Source: an uncultured Flavobacteriales bacterium
GTDB taxonomy: Bacteria > Bacteroidota > Bacteroidia > Flavobacteriales_D > Sanyastnellaceae
Reading direction: 5' to 3'
Assembly (NCBI GenBank): GCA_905478795.1
Contig: CAJQJX010000037.1
Location: 1 to 47,321 of the forward strand
DNA: 47,321 bases
In this document: one piece after another, positions 35,481 to 44,963 of the stretch
How positions within the stretch are numbered: the first letter of the stretch is position 1
Layout: every line of letters begins with the position of its first letter
Notes under the pieces: model-generated
What the model was told of the DNA's origin: nothing
The model's database searches: none
What the model saw: the letters and a program-made list of their open reading frames with translations, nothing else
Position numbers and translations under genes: made by a program

Positions 35481-36670
35481 TGGAAGAGGCTGATTTTCAA
35501 GCGCGGGGGCTGGCCATGACCACGCCTCACCCATTGGGCGAGCGGATTGTGAAAGCAGAGGGTTGTTGGTTGGTTACGGACCGTGGAGAACGCCTGTTCG
35601 ATTTGGTGAGTGGCATCGGAGTGAGCTCCCTGGGACATGGAAACCCAAAAATTGCGGCGGCGCTGCACGATCAAATTGACAAGCACTTGCATGTCATGGT
35701 GTACGGTGAATATGCCCAGGAGCCTCAGGACAGGGCGGCCGGGGCATTGCTTGAGCCGCTGCGCCGTTATGGGTTGGATGCGGTTTACTTCGTGAACAGC
35801 GGAACTGAAGCGATCGAAGGGGCCATGAAATTGGCACGCCGAACGACGGGCCGCACGGAAATTTTTGGGCTGACAGGGGGGTACCATGGAGGGACGACAG
35901 GAGCGTTAAGTCTGTCAACCCCATCCTTCCGCCGCAATGCCTTCTTGCCGCTTTTGCCTCAGGTGGAGCACTTGCCCTTTGGTAATGAGGCGGCACTTCA
36001 ACAGATCACATCACGCACGGCGGCAGTATTTGCCGAGACGGTTCAAGGTGATGCGGGGATCCGTCCGCTGCCCGCATCCTATTTCAGTGCATTGCGCGCC
36101 AGATGCGACGAAGTCGGCGCTTTGTTGGTGTTGGATGAAATTCAATGCGGCTTGGGTCGCACTGGCCATCGGCATGCATTTGAAGCTTTTGGAATTGTAC
36201 CGGATGTTCTGGTATTGGGCAAAGCACTGGGCGGTGGAATGCCGATGGGGGCGTTTGTTTCGGGGAAAGCCCATATGGCCTCTTTGCGGGAACACCCTAA
36301 ACTGGGGCACATCACCACTTTTGGAGGCCATCCCATGGCCTGCGCCGCATGCGCTGCCTTTCTCCAGGAACTTGAGTCTGTGGACTTGGGGGCTGTTCGA
36401 TCACAGGGCGATCAGTGGAAGGCTGCACTGGCAGCGCAACCTGGTGTGGTCGAAGTGCGGGGCTCCGGGCATTTTTTGGGCGTTGACCTCGATGGACCTG
36501 ACCGGGTTGCGGCATTGGTGGAGGCTGCCCGTAAAAGGGGGTTGATCTTGTTTTGGTTTTTGAGCCGTCCACAGGGATTTAGGATTGCTCCTCCCCTTAC
36601 CGCCAGCCCTTCTGAATTGAATGCTGCCCTTGCCCAACTGCTAGAGGCGCTGGAAGAAGTGTACGCTTGA
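35477..36670 (+). CDS. Class III (acetylornithine-type) aminotransferase
   Basis: 397 residues of PLP-dependent fold type I, class III. The PLP Asp is in LLVLDEIQCGLGRTG and the Schiff-base Lys in LVLGKALGGGMPMGAF; FVNSGTEAIEGAMKLAR binds the cofactor phosphate. Substrate cannot be fixed: ornithine/acetylornithine, GABA-like and diamino acid enzymes look alike at this level. The start overlaps the GH92 stop (ATGA), with a second ATG at 35480. No arginine genes are nearby. Confidence 0.85.
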   Translation: MMEEADFQARGLAMTTPHPLGERIVKAEGCWLVTDRGERLFDLVSGIGVSSLGHGNPKIAAALHDQIDKHLHVMVYGEYAQEPQDRAAGALLEPLRRYGLDAVYFVNSGTEAIEGAMKLARRTTGRTEIFGLTGGYHGGTTGALSLSTPSFRRNAFLPLLPQVEHLPFGNEAALQQITSRTAAVFAETVQGDAGIRPLPASYFSALRARCDEVGALLVLDEIQCGLGRTGHRHAFEAFGIVPDVLVLGKALGGGMPMGAFVSGKAHMASLREHPKLGHITTFGGHPMACAACAAFLQELESVDLGAVRSQGDQWKAALAAQPGVVEVRGSGHFLGVDLDGPDRVAALVEAARKRGLILFWFLSRPQGFRIAPPLTASPSELNAALAQLLEALEEVYA

Positions 36671-36689
36671 GCCAGAACGAGGCTTTGAA

Positions 36690-37559
36690 TTAAGGTGAGG
36701 CCAAGAATTGGCCGAGCCGTTCTGCAGATTGTTTGGCCTCTGGCAAAATGTCGGGCAACAGCTGCCATCCGTGATGGGCCCTGGCTTCTTCGTGTGTTGT
36801 CAATGACACCCCCGCTTCTCTCATTCGAGAAGCGAGCAGTTGTGCATCGGCGTTGAGCAGTTCATTGGCGGCACATTCTATATAAACTTCTCCCAGTGCG
36901 GCGAATGATGCCCTATCGGCCAAGACGGGGCTGCATGCGGGGTTGGTGGGCGCCTCTCCTCCCAAGTATAGGCTTGCATACTCCCGCAGGTCATCGCGGT
37001 CAAAGGCGCTGTGATCCGCGACGTTGTTGGAGGAAGAAGCGCCATTCACCCTGAGGTCGACCCATGGTGACAGCAGGGCCAGCCTGTCGCCGTTCTGTCT
37101 GCGAAGCGCCCAAGACAAGGCCAGGTTGCCTCCAGCGGAGTCGCCTACAATGTCCAAGGGGCCTTCGATGGGGACATGGTCCAATGCGCGGTGTGCGGCC
37201 GGAAATGGCTGTTCTGGTGCCAAAGGATAGTCGGGCAGCCAGACTTCTCTCCCCGTGATGGCGGCCAATGCCCCTGCGGCTGCCCTGTGGGTGCGCGGAG
37301 AGCAAAAAGCGAATCCACCTCCGTGGATCCAAACAATGGGGGGCGCCCCTTCCTTTCCTCCTTTTCTCGATACGCTTTCTGTGGGCATGCCATGCCAATT
37401 CCAGGATCGAACCACGAGGTCTTTGGGCGGGAAGTACAACCGGGCCAAAGTGTCTACCGCCAACCGCCATTGTTCGGGTCTGGCATCCAAGACTTCGTGG
37501 CGCAGCAGCCTGACCGCCACATGGTATCCAGAAATTACACGGTGTACCAGATCATTCAT
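36690..37559 (-). CDS. Alpha/beta hydrolase, HSL-like esterase family
   Basis: 289 residues from the ATG at 37559. The HSL-family oxyanion motif is IVWIHGGGFAF and the nucleophile elbow GDSAGGN; the acid lies in the ECAANELLNADA region and the His in ARAHHGWQLLP. Such enzymes hydrolyse short acyl esters or lactones. The frame continues upstream to 37772 inside the carboxypeptidase gene; the ATG at 37559, overlapping that gene's end by 8 bases, gives the expected length and start. Confidence 0.85.
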   Translation of the reverse strand: MNDLVHRVISGYHVAVRLLRHEVLDARPEQWRLAVDTLARLYFPPKDLVVRSWNWHGMPTESVSRKGGKEGAPPIVWIHGGGFAFCSPRTHRAAAGALAAITGREVWLPDYPLAPEQPFPAAHRALDHVPIEGPLDIVGDSAGGNLALSWALRRQNGDRLALLSPWVDLRVNGASSSNNVADHSAFDRDDLREYASLYLGGEAPTNPACSPVLADRASFAALGEVYIECAANELLNADAQLLASRMREAGVSLTTHEEARAHHGWQLLPDILPEAKQSAERLGQFLASP

Positions 37560-39309
37560 AGAATGGAATGGATTGGTTTTTGGGAATGCTGAAGATGGGG
37601 TATCGGGCGGGAGTTTGTTCAAAATGGTCAGACCTCTTGTAGAGCCAGTCCAATTGTTGTCGGGCACTCCAAGCTCCCCCTTCCCTTTTCTTTTCTTTTT
37701 GAACCCTGTCGAATTCTTGTTGGAGGTCGGGTCTGGACTTGAGCATTTCTTCGGCTGTGTCCTCAAAAACATAGGACGAGAAGTATTCCTTTTGCTGCAG
37801 CGTACTGTCGAAGAAATTCCAAGCCATGAAGGCGTCTACCGCTTCTGGAGAAAGGGTCTCTACGAGATATCGGGCGGCGGCTTGGTCGACAGGGACAATC
37901 CAGTCTCCTGCAAAAAGTTGGACCTCTTCGATGGACCGTTTTACGGCTTCGATGGTTCTGTAATGGTGCCCTTCATAGGGCCTTCCGAGTGCCGAGTGGC
38001 TTGCAATTCGGGTGACTTCAAGCGCCATGACAGTGTCATTGGGGACTTGGTGGTATTCGACTTGGTTGGCCCTCAACCGCTCGAGAACATGCCGCCATGC
38101 CTGTGGGATCACATAGGCCTGGGGCACAGGTGCGGTGCGGCTGGGTGTGAAGGTGTGGTAATGGTCAATCTTGCGGTTATACGGGGCGGAATGGTCATAT
38201 TTCAATCTTCTTTCGCCGGTGACATTGCTCCATTCATATCGGGCTTCATAACCCGGGAAATCGAGGGCGTCAACGGCCGTGGTGTCCAGTTCCCACGCGA
38301 CGGATGCGGAGTCTAAGGCGAGAAAGGCTGTGTGTTGGGCGCGTTTCTTTTCGCGCAGGGTATTGGATTGGGAGCGTCCAGCCTCCAACAAGACTTCTAA
38401 GAACAGTTGGGTGGCTTGGACGCGGTCTGGAAAGGGTTTGAGCATGTGCGCTTCTGTTGTAAAGCCAATGGCATGATGCAAGGCGCCGTAACCCGTTGAA
38501 TAGCGTGGGGTTTCTAAAAAGTCCGTGATGCCTCCGTCGGGTGTGGATTGAATGCTGTTCACGTAGGGCACCATGGTTTCTCCCCGTTCTGCCATGCCAG
38601 AGTACAGCATGGGCGTGAATACATCCTCTAACCAGGCGCCCAGTGGCCCTCCCAGCTTGTCGGGTTGGGTGGTGATGAGGGTGAGTGTTGCCTGGTAGTC
38701 TGCGCCATTGGAAGTATGCGTGTCCACAAAAATGTCTGGGGAAAAATCGGAGAACATCTTGTTGAATGACAGCGCGTTGCGGCTGTCACATTTGATGAAG
38801 TCCCGGTTGAGGTCCAGGTTGCGGGCATTGCCGCGGAAGCCATATTCGTCAGGTCCATTTTGGTTGGCACGTGTGCAGCAATTGCGCCTCAGGCCTCCGC
38901 CAATGTTGTACATGGGTACAATACCGATGTGCACGCCTTCTGGCAGGCCTTCGGGTGCGGTCAGCAAAGAATTGGCCCATGCGATGCTCGCATTCACGCC
39001 GCAGGGCTCTCCCGGGTGAATGGCGTTGTTGATGAGCATGCGCAACGGAGCGGTTTCTGGTCCCATGGTGAAAAGGTGCAACGGTCGGCCCACATCGGAA
39101 GCCCCAAATTCCTGAAGGTTAGTTTGTTCCGGGTGGGCTTTTGCAAGTTCAGTGTAGGCCGCTATGACCTCCTCCCATGTGGGGGTGGTATTGGAGCCAG
39201 ACAGGGATTGGGAATGAAGATCTAGACTCGGGAACAGCCAGCACAATAAGCCCAGAGAGAAAAGAAGGGCACAACGCCGACGAATTGGATCACCAAAGGA
39301 CAGGTTCAT
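37552..39309 (-). CDS. Secreted M14 family zinc carboxypeptidase
   Basis: 585 residues. Signal peptide LLFSLGLLCWLFPSLDLHSQ ends near residue 34. The first zinc ligands are in NAIHPGEPCG (HxxE), the third in IFVDTHTSNGADYQ, and a Glu in FTTEAHMLKPFP is in the place of the catalytic base. DLNRDFIKCDSRN supplies the substrate-binding Arg. The C-terminal 250 residues are beta-rich and unrecognised. A start nine codons earlier (39336) is possible but would overlap the divergent yqgE start. Confidence 0.87.
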   Translation of the reverse strand: MNLSFGDPIRRRCALLFSLGLLCWLFPSLDLHSQSLSGSNTTPTWEEVIAAYTELAKAHPEQTNLQEFGASDVGRPLHLFTMGPETAPLRMLINNAIHPGEPCGVNASIAWANSLLTAPEGLPEGVHIGIVPMYNIGGGLRRNCCTRANQNGPDEYGFRGNARNLDLNRDFIKCDSRNALSFNKMFSDFSPDIFVDTHTSNGADYQATLTLITTQPDKLGGPLGAWLEDVFTPMLYSGMAERGETMVPYVNSIQSTPDGGITDFLETPRYSTGYGALHHAIGFTTEAHMLKPFPDRVQATQLFLEVLLEAGRSQSNTLREKKRAQHTAFLALDSASVAWELDTTAVDALDFPGYEARYEWSNVTGERRLKYDHSAPYNRKIDHYHTFTPSRTAPVPQAYVIPQAWRHVLERLRANQVEYHQVPNDTVMALEVTRIASHSALGRPYEGHHYRTIEAVKRSIEEVQLFAGDWIVPVDQAAARYLVETLSPEAVDAFMAWNFFDSTLQQKEYFSSYVFEDTAEEMLKSRPDLQQEFDRVQKEKKREGGAWSARQQLDWLYKRSDHFEQTPARYPIFSIPKNQSIPFYE

Positions 39310-39334
39310 GAGGTCAAAAGTGAGAAATTGCAGC

Positions 39335-39925
39335 ATGGAATTCGTCCCTCCAGCAGACGCAAAGCCGAGAACAGGTCAATTTTTATTGTCAGAGCCCTTT
39401 ATGTCCGACGCTTGGTTCGGAAGGAAGGTGGTGTTTTTGTGCGATCACGATGGTGACGGATCCGTGGGCTTTGTGCTCGATAATTTCACAGACCGACCCT
39501 TGAAGGCTGTAATGGATGAAGCTGAAGAATGGCCACTCCAGCAAACTTTGGCTGTGGGCGGCCCTGTGCACGATGACAGTTTGTTTTACCTGCACCGCAT
39601 GGGAGATGTGGTGTCTGGAGGTATGCCGGTGTTGCCCGGGTTGTGGTTGGGAGGCGATTTTGATGAGCTCAAGGCAGGATTGGATTCCGGCCGTTACGGA
39701 GACGGTGATGTGCGGTTTTTTGTGGGATACAGTGGCTGGACACCCGGTCAGTTGGATGCAGAAGTGCAAACGCACAGTTGGTACGTGCACGACGCCCCTC
39801 TGGAGGAGAAGCTTCAGGCCATTTTTCATCCACCGGAAGAAGGGCTCTGGCAGGGTATGCTGGCTTCGAAAGGGCCTGGACATGCCAGGGCCACCAGGTT
39901 GCCTGTAGACCCCAGTCTTAATTGA
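39335..39925 (+). CDS. YqgE/AlgH family protein
   Basis: 196 residues from the ATG at 39335. Family segments are TGQFLLSEPFM near the start, GSVGFVLDNFTDRPL, AVGGPVHDDSLFYLH and FFVGYSGWTPGQLDAEV. YqgE (AlgH) is widespread, with no agreed biochemical function. An ATG nine codons upstream (39308) is less likely. The start is 25 bases from the divergent carboxypeptidase gene. Confidence 0.9.
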   Translation: MEFVPPADAKPRTGQFLLSEPFMSDAWFGRKVVFLCDHDGDGSVGFVLDNFTDRPLKAVMDEAEEWPLQQTLAVGGPVHDDSLFYLHRMGDVVSGGMPVLPGLWLGGDFDELKAGLDSGRYGDGDVRFFVGYSGWTPGQLDAEVQTHSWYVHDAPLEEKLQAIFHPPEEGLWQGMLASKGPGHARATRLPVDPSLN

Positions 39926-39936
39926 GCATTTGGGAT

Positions 39937-40779
39937 TTACCCAAAATCCCAGCGGACCCTGTATCCAGAGTGCCGCCGAACATTGAAGACCCTGCCCCCA
40001 TCCAAAAGGAGGTATTGACCTTTGATGGCCATCAGTTTCCCTTCGATCAGAGGAGCCTTGTCCAAGGTGACAGAAGCTACTTTTTCTGGAAACGAAACAC
40101 TGGGGAATTGGATGCGGTGTACCGTATCGTCCTCTGACATAAAGTCCTCGAAAGCAGGAGGACATTGTTCAAAGGCATCATCTTTTGCTGCGAGCAAGGC
40201 CTCTTCTACCACGGCTGCGTCGGGATTACCGGCGGTTAACATGGCCCTCCATTGGGTTTTGTCTGCGAAGTGCTCCTTCATGGCCACTTCAATGAGGCCG
40301 GCCAATTGGCGGTAAGGCGTTTCTGCAAGTAAAATGGCGCCTGATGCGCCTTGATCGATCCAGCGGTATGGAATTTGTGTGGTTCTGGTCACCCCCACCT
40401 TCACGCCGCCTGTATAGCTTAAGTAAACGACGTGCGGCTGATTGTGGTGGGCTTCCTCCCAAGCAGCGTCCCTGAGAGCAACACCCTCGTGGATGCGACT
40501 GAGTTCAGGTCTGATAATGCTTTCCACAGCGAGCGGCGAGGATTGAAAGGCATCGAACGACATGCCGTCACCGTATGCCTTGCGAATGGATTTACCCGAT
40601 ACGGTACAGTGGATTTTCCCTTGGTATTCGATTCGAATGTCTTGACCCACTACAGGGTTGACCTCAACACCATCTTGTGGGTCCAAGATGTCTTTGGACA
40701 CCCAAGTGTATTGTACAGCTCCATTCGCGTCCAATGCACTCATCAACTTTCGAATGTTGCCTTCTCCTCTCATGGCCAT
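39937..40779 (-). CDS. DUF2797 domain-containing protein
   Basis: 280 residues, no signal peptide. The segment VVYLSYTGGVKVGVTRTTQI followed by PYRWIDQGASGAILL is characteristic of DUF2797; HNQPHVVYLSY precedes it. The function is unknown. In many members cysteines near the N-terminus could bind metal; here only one Cys is present in that region (KIHCTVSG). It converges with yqgE, 11 bases apart. Confidence 0.82.
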   Translation of the reverse strand: MAMRGEGNIRKLMSALDANGAVQYTWVSKDILDPQDGVEVNPVVGQDIRIEYQGKIHCTVSGKSIRKAYGDGMSFDAFQSSPLAVESIIRPELSRIHEGVALRDAAWEEAHHNQPHVVYLSYTGGVKVGVTRTTQIPYRWIDQGASGAILLAETPYRQLAGLIEVAMKEHFADKTQWRAMLTAGNPDAAVVEEALLAAKDDAFEQCPPAFEDFMSEDDTVHRIQFPSVSFPEKVASVTLDKAPLIEGKLMAIKGQYLLLDGGRVFNVRRHSGYRVRWDFG

Positions 40780-40780
40780 C

Positions 40781-40810
40781 TTGTTTTTGTGCGAGGTTCC
40801 GTTAATTTTC
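40781..40810 (+). promoter_or_regulatory. Candidate promoter for the T9SS protein at 40829
   Basis: TTG at 40781-40783, 19 bases, then TAATTTTC at 40803-40810 (one mismatch to TAnnTTTG). This is the only box in the window for which I find a TTG at the expected -33 spacing. It begins just outside the divergent DUF2797 start. Confidence 0.45.
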
Positions 40811-40828
40811 CGTTACACAAATCAACGC

Positions 40829-41728
40829 ATGAAGAAACTAATACTCCCGGTCGTTTTATTTGCGACCACCACAGCCTTTGCTCAGTTCGAGGAGGGCTTC
40901 GAATCCTACACAGCTGGTGATTTTATCTGTGTGGAGAGTGAATTGTTTGATCCTTGGCCAGGCGGCACAGCCGGCAGCGAGTGGGATGCACCTGTGAGTG
41001 ATGACTACGCTTCTGAAGGCGTTAACTCTTTGAAAATTGAGGCAGCAGCTGTTGCAGGTGGCCCCATGGATGTGATCATGAACATCGGTAAAACCGAGGG
41101 TAACTGGAGCTTGGATTGGGACATGTACATTCCCGAAGGCTATTCAGCTTACTTCAATGTCCAAGGAACCGATGTTGCCGGTGCGGGTACCAACAGCTGG
41201 CAGTGCAACTTCTTTGCAGCGACGGATGGCAGTGCAATAGCCGATGGCCCTTGGGGCATGTCGGATCCTACAGCGGTTACGTTGAGTGGGTGGTTCAATG
41301 TGCGCTATGTAGTGGACCTTGATCAAGGTTTGTTCAAGATGTGGATTGACGGAGAAGAGTTGGTTCAAGCTGCCTATGATGGGAATTTCAGCAGCATCAA
41401 CTTTTATGCACTGGGTGATGGTCAGACCATTGGCCTCTATTACGTGGACAACGTAACGTTGGCTGAAAGTGACGTCATTCTGGTCGGTGTTGAGGATGTG
41501 GTGGCTGTGCCCTTTGGTTTTGCCCCCAACCCCACCACAGGTTCATTGAATTTGAGTGGAGTGATGGAAGCTCAAGACTTGGTGGTATTGGACCTGATGG
41601 GCCGCGAAGTGGCGCGCCTTGCCGTCGAAGTGGGTCAGAAGTCTGTTGCGGTTGACGTACCAGACGGTGTCTACCTCTTTGGACCTGAAAACGGCCAAGG
41701 ATTGCGCAAGTTGGTGGTCCGCCGCTGA
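40829..41728 (+). CDS. Secreted protein with T9SS C-terminal sorting domain
   Basis: 299 residues from the ATG at 40829, which begins a clear signal peptide (LPVVLFATTTAFAQ). The frame is open further upstream, within the divergent gene, and is ignored. Residues about 20-215 look like a lectin- or laminin-G-like jelly roll: EEGFESYTAG, WSLDWDMYIPEGYSAYFNVQ, FNVRYVVDLDQGLFKMWIDG. The sorting domain starts FAPNPTTGSLNLSG (near 231) and ends GLRKLVVRR. Likely a surface carbohydrate- or matrix-binding protein; ligand unknown. Confidence 0.82.
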   Translation: MKKLILPVVLFATTTAFAQFEEGFESYTAGDFICVESELFDPWPGGTAGSEWDAPVSDDYASEGVNSLKIEAAAVAGGPMDVIMNIGKTEGNWSLDWDMYIPEGYSAYFNVQGTDVAGAGTNSWQCNFFAATDGSAIADGPWGMSDPTAVTLSGWFNVRYVVDLDQGLFKMWIDGEELVQAAYDGNFSSINFYALGDGQTIGLYYVDNVTLAESDVILVGVEDVVAVPFGFAPNPTTGSLNLSGVMEAQDLVVLDLMGREVARLAVEVGQKSVAVDVPDGVYLFGPENGQGLRKLVVRR

Positions 41729-41744
41729 TTTAGAATTCCAACGG

Positions 41745-42626
41745 TTATTGAACGGCCCTGCCTTCCTCTAGGAAGTGCAGGGTCGTTTGCGTTACGGCTT
41801 CCAAGGCGGGTGGCAGGACCGGCTCAGTCCAAGGTTCTTTGGCACCGAAGGTGTGCCCCATCTCCTCTCCCATCATGAGCGTAGGGTGCTGTGCCCAGGT
41901 CGCTAAACGCTCTGCATGCGTTTGATCTACAGCTGCGTCATCGGTGCCGTGGGCTATGAAGGTTCGGCCGGAGAATTGGCGAACAGCCTGTTCTATGTTG
42001 AGCCGTCTTGTTTGGGACTCGAAGTCCTCTCGGAAGCTCCAGTTGTGCCAAAGGCGTTGACGGGTTCTGTGGTTGATGACTTCCAATTCACCCGACTGCT
42101 CCCAATTTTTCAGGGCTGCACCAGTGGGGAACCGAGACCCAAAGTCAGCCACTGCCGCCCATGTGATCAAAGAATGAATGCCCTGTTTTCCTTGGCGCTT
42201 GAGGGTGTTGTCGGCTTCCGCAGCCGCTAAACACGCGATGCCTCCTCCCCTGCTGTGGCCCATGATGGAAAGGGGTTTTGAGGTGGCCGTCGGGTCTGGC
42301 CATGTGCCTTCCTCTCTGAGGGCGTGGAGCACCGCTGTGGCCTCCTCCAATTCCCGGGAATAGGTGTTTGCGGCAAACCCTTCTAGGTCCACAAAGGCCT
42401 TGGGTTGTGCCGCTGTGGTCCCGTTGTGCGTGAAGTTGATGCGTAGAAAGCGCCAACCGTTCTGCGCAAAGGTGTCTCCCACGTAACCCCAAGCCCCCCA
42501 GTCCATGTAGCCCTTGTAGCCATGGAGGAAAAGAACCGTCCCTTTGGCGTCAGCGGATGGAAGGTGCCACCGCCCATGGATGGGGCGCTCGTTCGCGCGC
42601 TCAAGCAAAAATGGCAATGCCTGCAT
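41745..42626 (-). CDS. Alpha/beta hydrolase
   Basis: 293 residues from the ATG at 42626. Fold motifs are VLFLHGYKGYMDW (oxyanion), SIMGHSRGGGIA (nucleophile Ser), AHGTDDAAVD (acid) and MGHTFGAKEPW (His), so the triad is complete. Substrate unknown; the size and HG-Y-G motif fit dienelactone-hydrolase-like or S9-like serine hydrolases. It begins 10 bases after the YeeZ-like gene and probably shares its transcript. The frame upstream to 42770 is a read-in from that gene. Confidence 0.83.
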   Translation of the reverse strand: MQALPFLLERANERPIHGRWHLPSADAKGTVLFLHGYKGYMDWGAWGYVGDTFAQNGWRFLRINFTHNGTTAAQPKAFVDLEGFAANTYSRELEEATAVLHALREEGTWPDPTATSKPLSIMGHSRGGGIACLAAAEADNTLKRQGKQGIHSLITWAAVADFGSRFPTGAALKNWEQSGELEVINHRTRQRLWHNWSFREDFESQTRRLNIEQAVRQFSGRTFIAHGTDDAAVDQTHAERLATWAQHPTLMMGEEMGHTFGAKEPWTEPVLPPALEAVTQTTLHFLEEGRAVQ

Positions 42627-42636
42627 TGTCTGTGGC

Positions 42637-43419
42637 TTAAGGTTGAAGGTTGGGGAAAAATGCGGGATCAGGGTGTTGGAACACAAATCCTGAATCCAAC
42701 AGGCGTTGACTGGACACGGCCCGCATGCCCTGGTCAGTGGATGCCTCGGATGTTGCCTGCGACATCGCATTCGTTGCGACTTCTTGACAATCCAAGCGGG
42801 TACGGCGGACAGGGCTGACCAGGTTGACTGGGCCTTGAACCCTATGATTTGCGCAATGCCCGATGGCGCTGATCACGTCTTCCAGATGGACCACATTGAG
42901 GGGCTTGTCCAAGTTGACAGGCCGGTTTGTCTTTCTGAATAAAGGGCGCTGTGGACCGATGAGTCCCCCTGCCCGCAGTTGGGTCACAGAAGGGCCTTCG
43001 GTGGCCATTTCGATGTCCAGCACGCAAATGCCCGAATGCGGGCTGATGCGGCGTTCTGCCAAGTCCTCTGTAAATACTCCTGGATGTTCAGGATATACAC
43101 TGGTTGAAGAAATGCACACTGTCCATTCTGTGCGATTTGATTGTCCGAGTTCGATGACTTTTGCAGCAGCATGTCCCACGCTGGGTGGCCAGGCAACGAG
43201 CAGATGCTTGCAATCGGGAAACTCAACGGTTTGACTGTCCAAGGCGTCGAAGGCCACAGGAGTTGCTCCTGTTTCCGCAATGGCGTCAAGGGTTGCGGTG
43301 CTTTTTGCACTGCCCCAAACGGTTCCTCCTGCCTGTAGGATTTGGCGCGCAAAGGCCTGCCCCAGCCATCCGCATCCTAAAACACCCCAATCGTAGCACT
43401 CTTTCACACTGCAAGACAT
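42637..43419 (-). CDS. YeeZ-like NAD(P)-binding epimerase/reductase family protein
   Basis: 260 residues. The Rossmann loop is in WGVLGCGWLGQAFAR (GxGxxG, about 12-22), the extended-SDR-like VCISSTSVYPEHPG replaces the usual catalytic region, and RAGGLIGPQRPLF plus LNVVHLEDVISAIGHC follow, as in YeeZ proteins. A catalytic YxxxK is not seen, so enzymatic activity is uncertain. It diverges from the thioredoxin-fold gene at 43455. Confidence 0.75.
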   Translation of the reverse strand: MSCSVKECYDWGVLGCGWLGQAFARQILQAGGTVWGSAKSTATLDAIAETGATPVAFDALDSQTVEFPDCKHLLVAWPPSVGHAAAKVIELGQSNRTEWTVCISSTSVYPEHPGVFTEDLAERRISPHSGICVLDIEMATEGPSVTQLRAGGLIGPQRPLFRKTNRPVNLDKPLNVVHLEDVISAIGHCANHRVQGPVNLVSPVRRTRLDCQEVATNAMSQATSEASTDQGMRAVSSQRLLDSGFVFQHPDPAFFPNLQP

Positions 43420-43454
43420 TGTCGTCAGCTAAATTAGCCGCCGACTCTATCATC

Positions 43455-44963
43455 ATGTTGTCTTTTTTCTTCGCACCCTCCATTCGCAGGACTTCCATCT
43501 GCACTTCACTTCTGACTGCTGCGGCTGTTCTATGTGGGTTTTCTGTCGTTTCTGCGCAATCTGACGCGATGTTGCGTTTCCAAATAGAGGGTCTGGCAGA
43601 GGGAGACACCATTTACTTGGCCAATTATTATGGCAACAAGATGTACTACGCCGATACGGCGGTGGTCGGTGCTAAAGGGAAGTTCGAATACCCTTCTCCT
43701 CCTGCAGATAAGGGAGGAAAATACGGTTTGGTGCTTCCTGAGAATGGCTTTGTAGAGATGGTGCTTACCGGAGGTCCTGTTGCACTCAAGGCGGACTTGA
43801 CGGATTTGCCTGCAAGCGTAGAGGTATCAGAAGGGTTGGATACCGAGCTCTTCTATGATTACCTGGCCTTTATCCAGGACATGCGCGAAAAGCGCGCGCC
43901 CATCGATTCGCGCGCACAGGATTCCACCATTACCGAAGCTGAAATGGCCCAGCTGAAGCAGGATATGGCGGTATTGAATCTGCAGGTGGAGGCAGAGCAA
44001 GACCGGATTCAAGAGGAATACGGCCACACCCTCTTTGCCAAGATGATCAAGATGGTGCGTGAGCCAGAAGTGCCTGAAGCTCCAATGGATGTGGCAAACC
44101 CCCAGTTGTGGCGCTATTACAAGTTCCGGGACATGTTCTGGGACCGAGTCGATTTTTCCGATGGCAGGCTCGTGCGGGACCCCGCCTTGCACAACCTTCT
44201 GGACCAATACTGGAATGGGATCATGCCGCAGTTGCCCGATACGGCGTTGGTTGAAGTCAACAAGTTGATTGCACAGGCCACATTGGACCCTGACATGTTC
44301 AAGTACTTGGTCCATTTCTTCACCTTTTCTGCAGAGAAGAGCCAGGTGATGTGCATGGACAAGGTCTTTGTTGACTTGGTGGACCGCTACTACTCTTCTG
44401 GCCAAGCGGACTGGCTCAATGAGGAGCAGCTGAAGAAGGTCACAGACCGGGCCGAAGACCTGCGTTATTCCCTTTGCGGGAACCGCATTCCGAATATCAT
44501 TTTGCCGGATACAACACAAGAGAACTGGGTAAGTCTATATGATGTTGAGGCCGAGTACACCTTGGTGTCGATCTGGGAATCCACTTGTGGACACTGCAAG
44601 AAGGAAATGCCCAAATTGCAGGAGTTGTATGAGGAATGGCACCCAAAGGGATTGGAGATTTATGCCATTGGCAATGACTTTGAGCCTGAGCCATGGCTCA
44701 AGTTCCTGAGGGAAAAAGACATTTCCGGTTGGATTCATGTTTCAGACAATCCACAGGTCAATGCTGCAGACAGCGCTACTGCTTTGATTAGGGCCGGAAC
44801 GACCACTTTGCAGAGTTTAAATTTCAGGACCACGTTTGATGTGTTTGCCACCCCCAAGATGTTCTTGCTGGACAAGGATAAGAGGGTCATCGCAAAGCAA
44901 GTTGGCGCTGAGCAAATTGGCGAGATTTTGGCCCGTGAGACCCAGTTGAAGTCCAACCAGTGA
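43455..44963 (+). CDS. TlpA-like thioredoxin-fold protein with DUF4369-like N-terminus
   Basis: 502 residues from the ATG at 43455. Signal peptide to about 35 (VLCGFSVVSAQ). Residues about 38-140 resemble DUF4369 (FQIEGLAEGDTIYLANYYGN), about 140-350 are helical and resemble DUF5106, and about 355-495 are a thioredoxin fold with active site ESTCGHCKKEMPKLQ and the cis-Pro segment FATPKMFLLD. Such proteins act as periplasmic or envelope thiol reductases or in cytochrome/thiol maintenance. The frame continues upstream to 43161 through the divergent gene and is ignored. Confidence 0.85.
   Translation: MLSFFFAPSIRRTSICTSLLTAAAVLCGFSVVSAQSDAMLRFQIEGLAEGDTIYLANYYGNKMYYADTAVVGAKGKFEYPSPPADKGGKYGLVLPENGFVEMVLTGGPVALKADLTDLPASVEVSEGLDTELFYDYLAFIQDMREKRAPIDSRAQDSTITEAEMAQLKQDMAVLNLQVEAEQDRIQEEYGHTLFAKMIKMVREPEVPEAPMDVANPQLWRYYKFRDMFWDRVDFSDGRLVRDPALHNLLDQYWNGIMPQLPDTALVEVNKLIAQATLDPDMFKYLVHFFTFSAEKSQVMCMDKVFVDLVDRYYSSGQADWLNEEQLKKVTDRAEDLRYSLCGNRIPNIILPDTTQENWVSLYDVEAEYTLVSIWESTCGHCKKEMPKLQELYEEWHPKGLEIYAIGNDFEPEPWLKFLREKDISGWIHVSDNPQVNAADSATALIRAGTTTLQSLNFRTTFDVFATPKMFLLDKDKRVIAKQVGAEQIGEILARETQLKSNQ

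Noticed and set aside
37255-38316. 353-codon plus-strand frame antisense to the hydrolase and carboxypeptidase genes
   Set aside because: Both minus-strand genes have complete catalytic motifs; the antisense frame has no recognisable domain.
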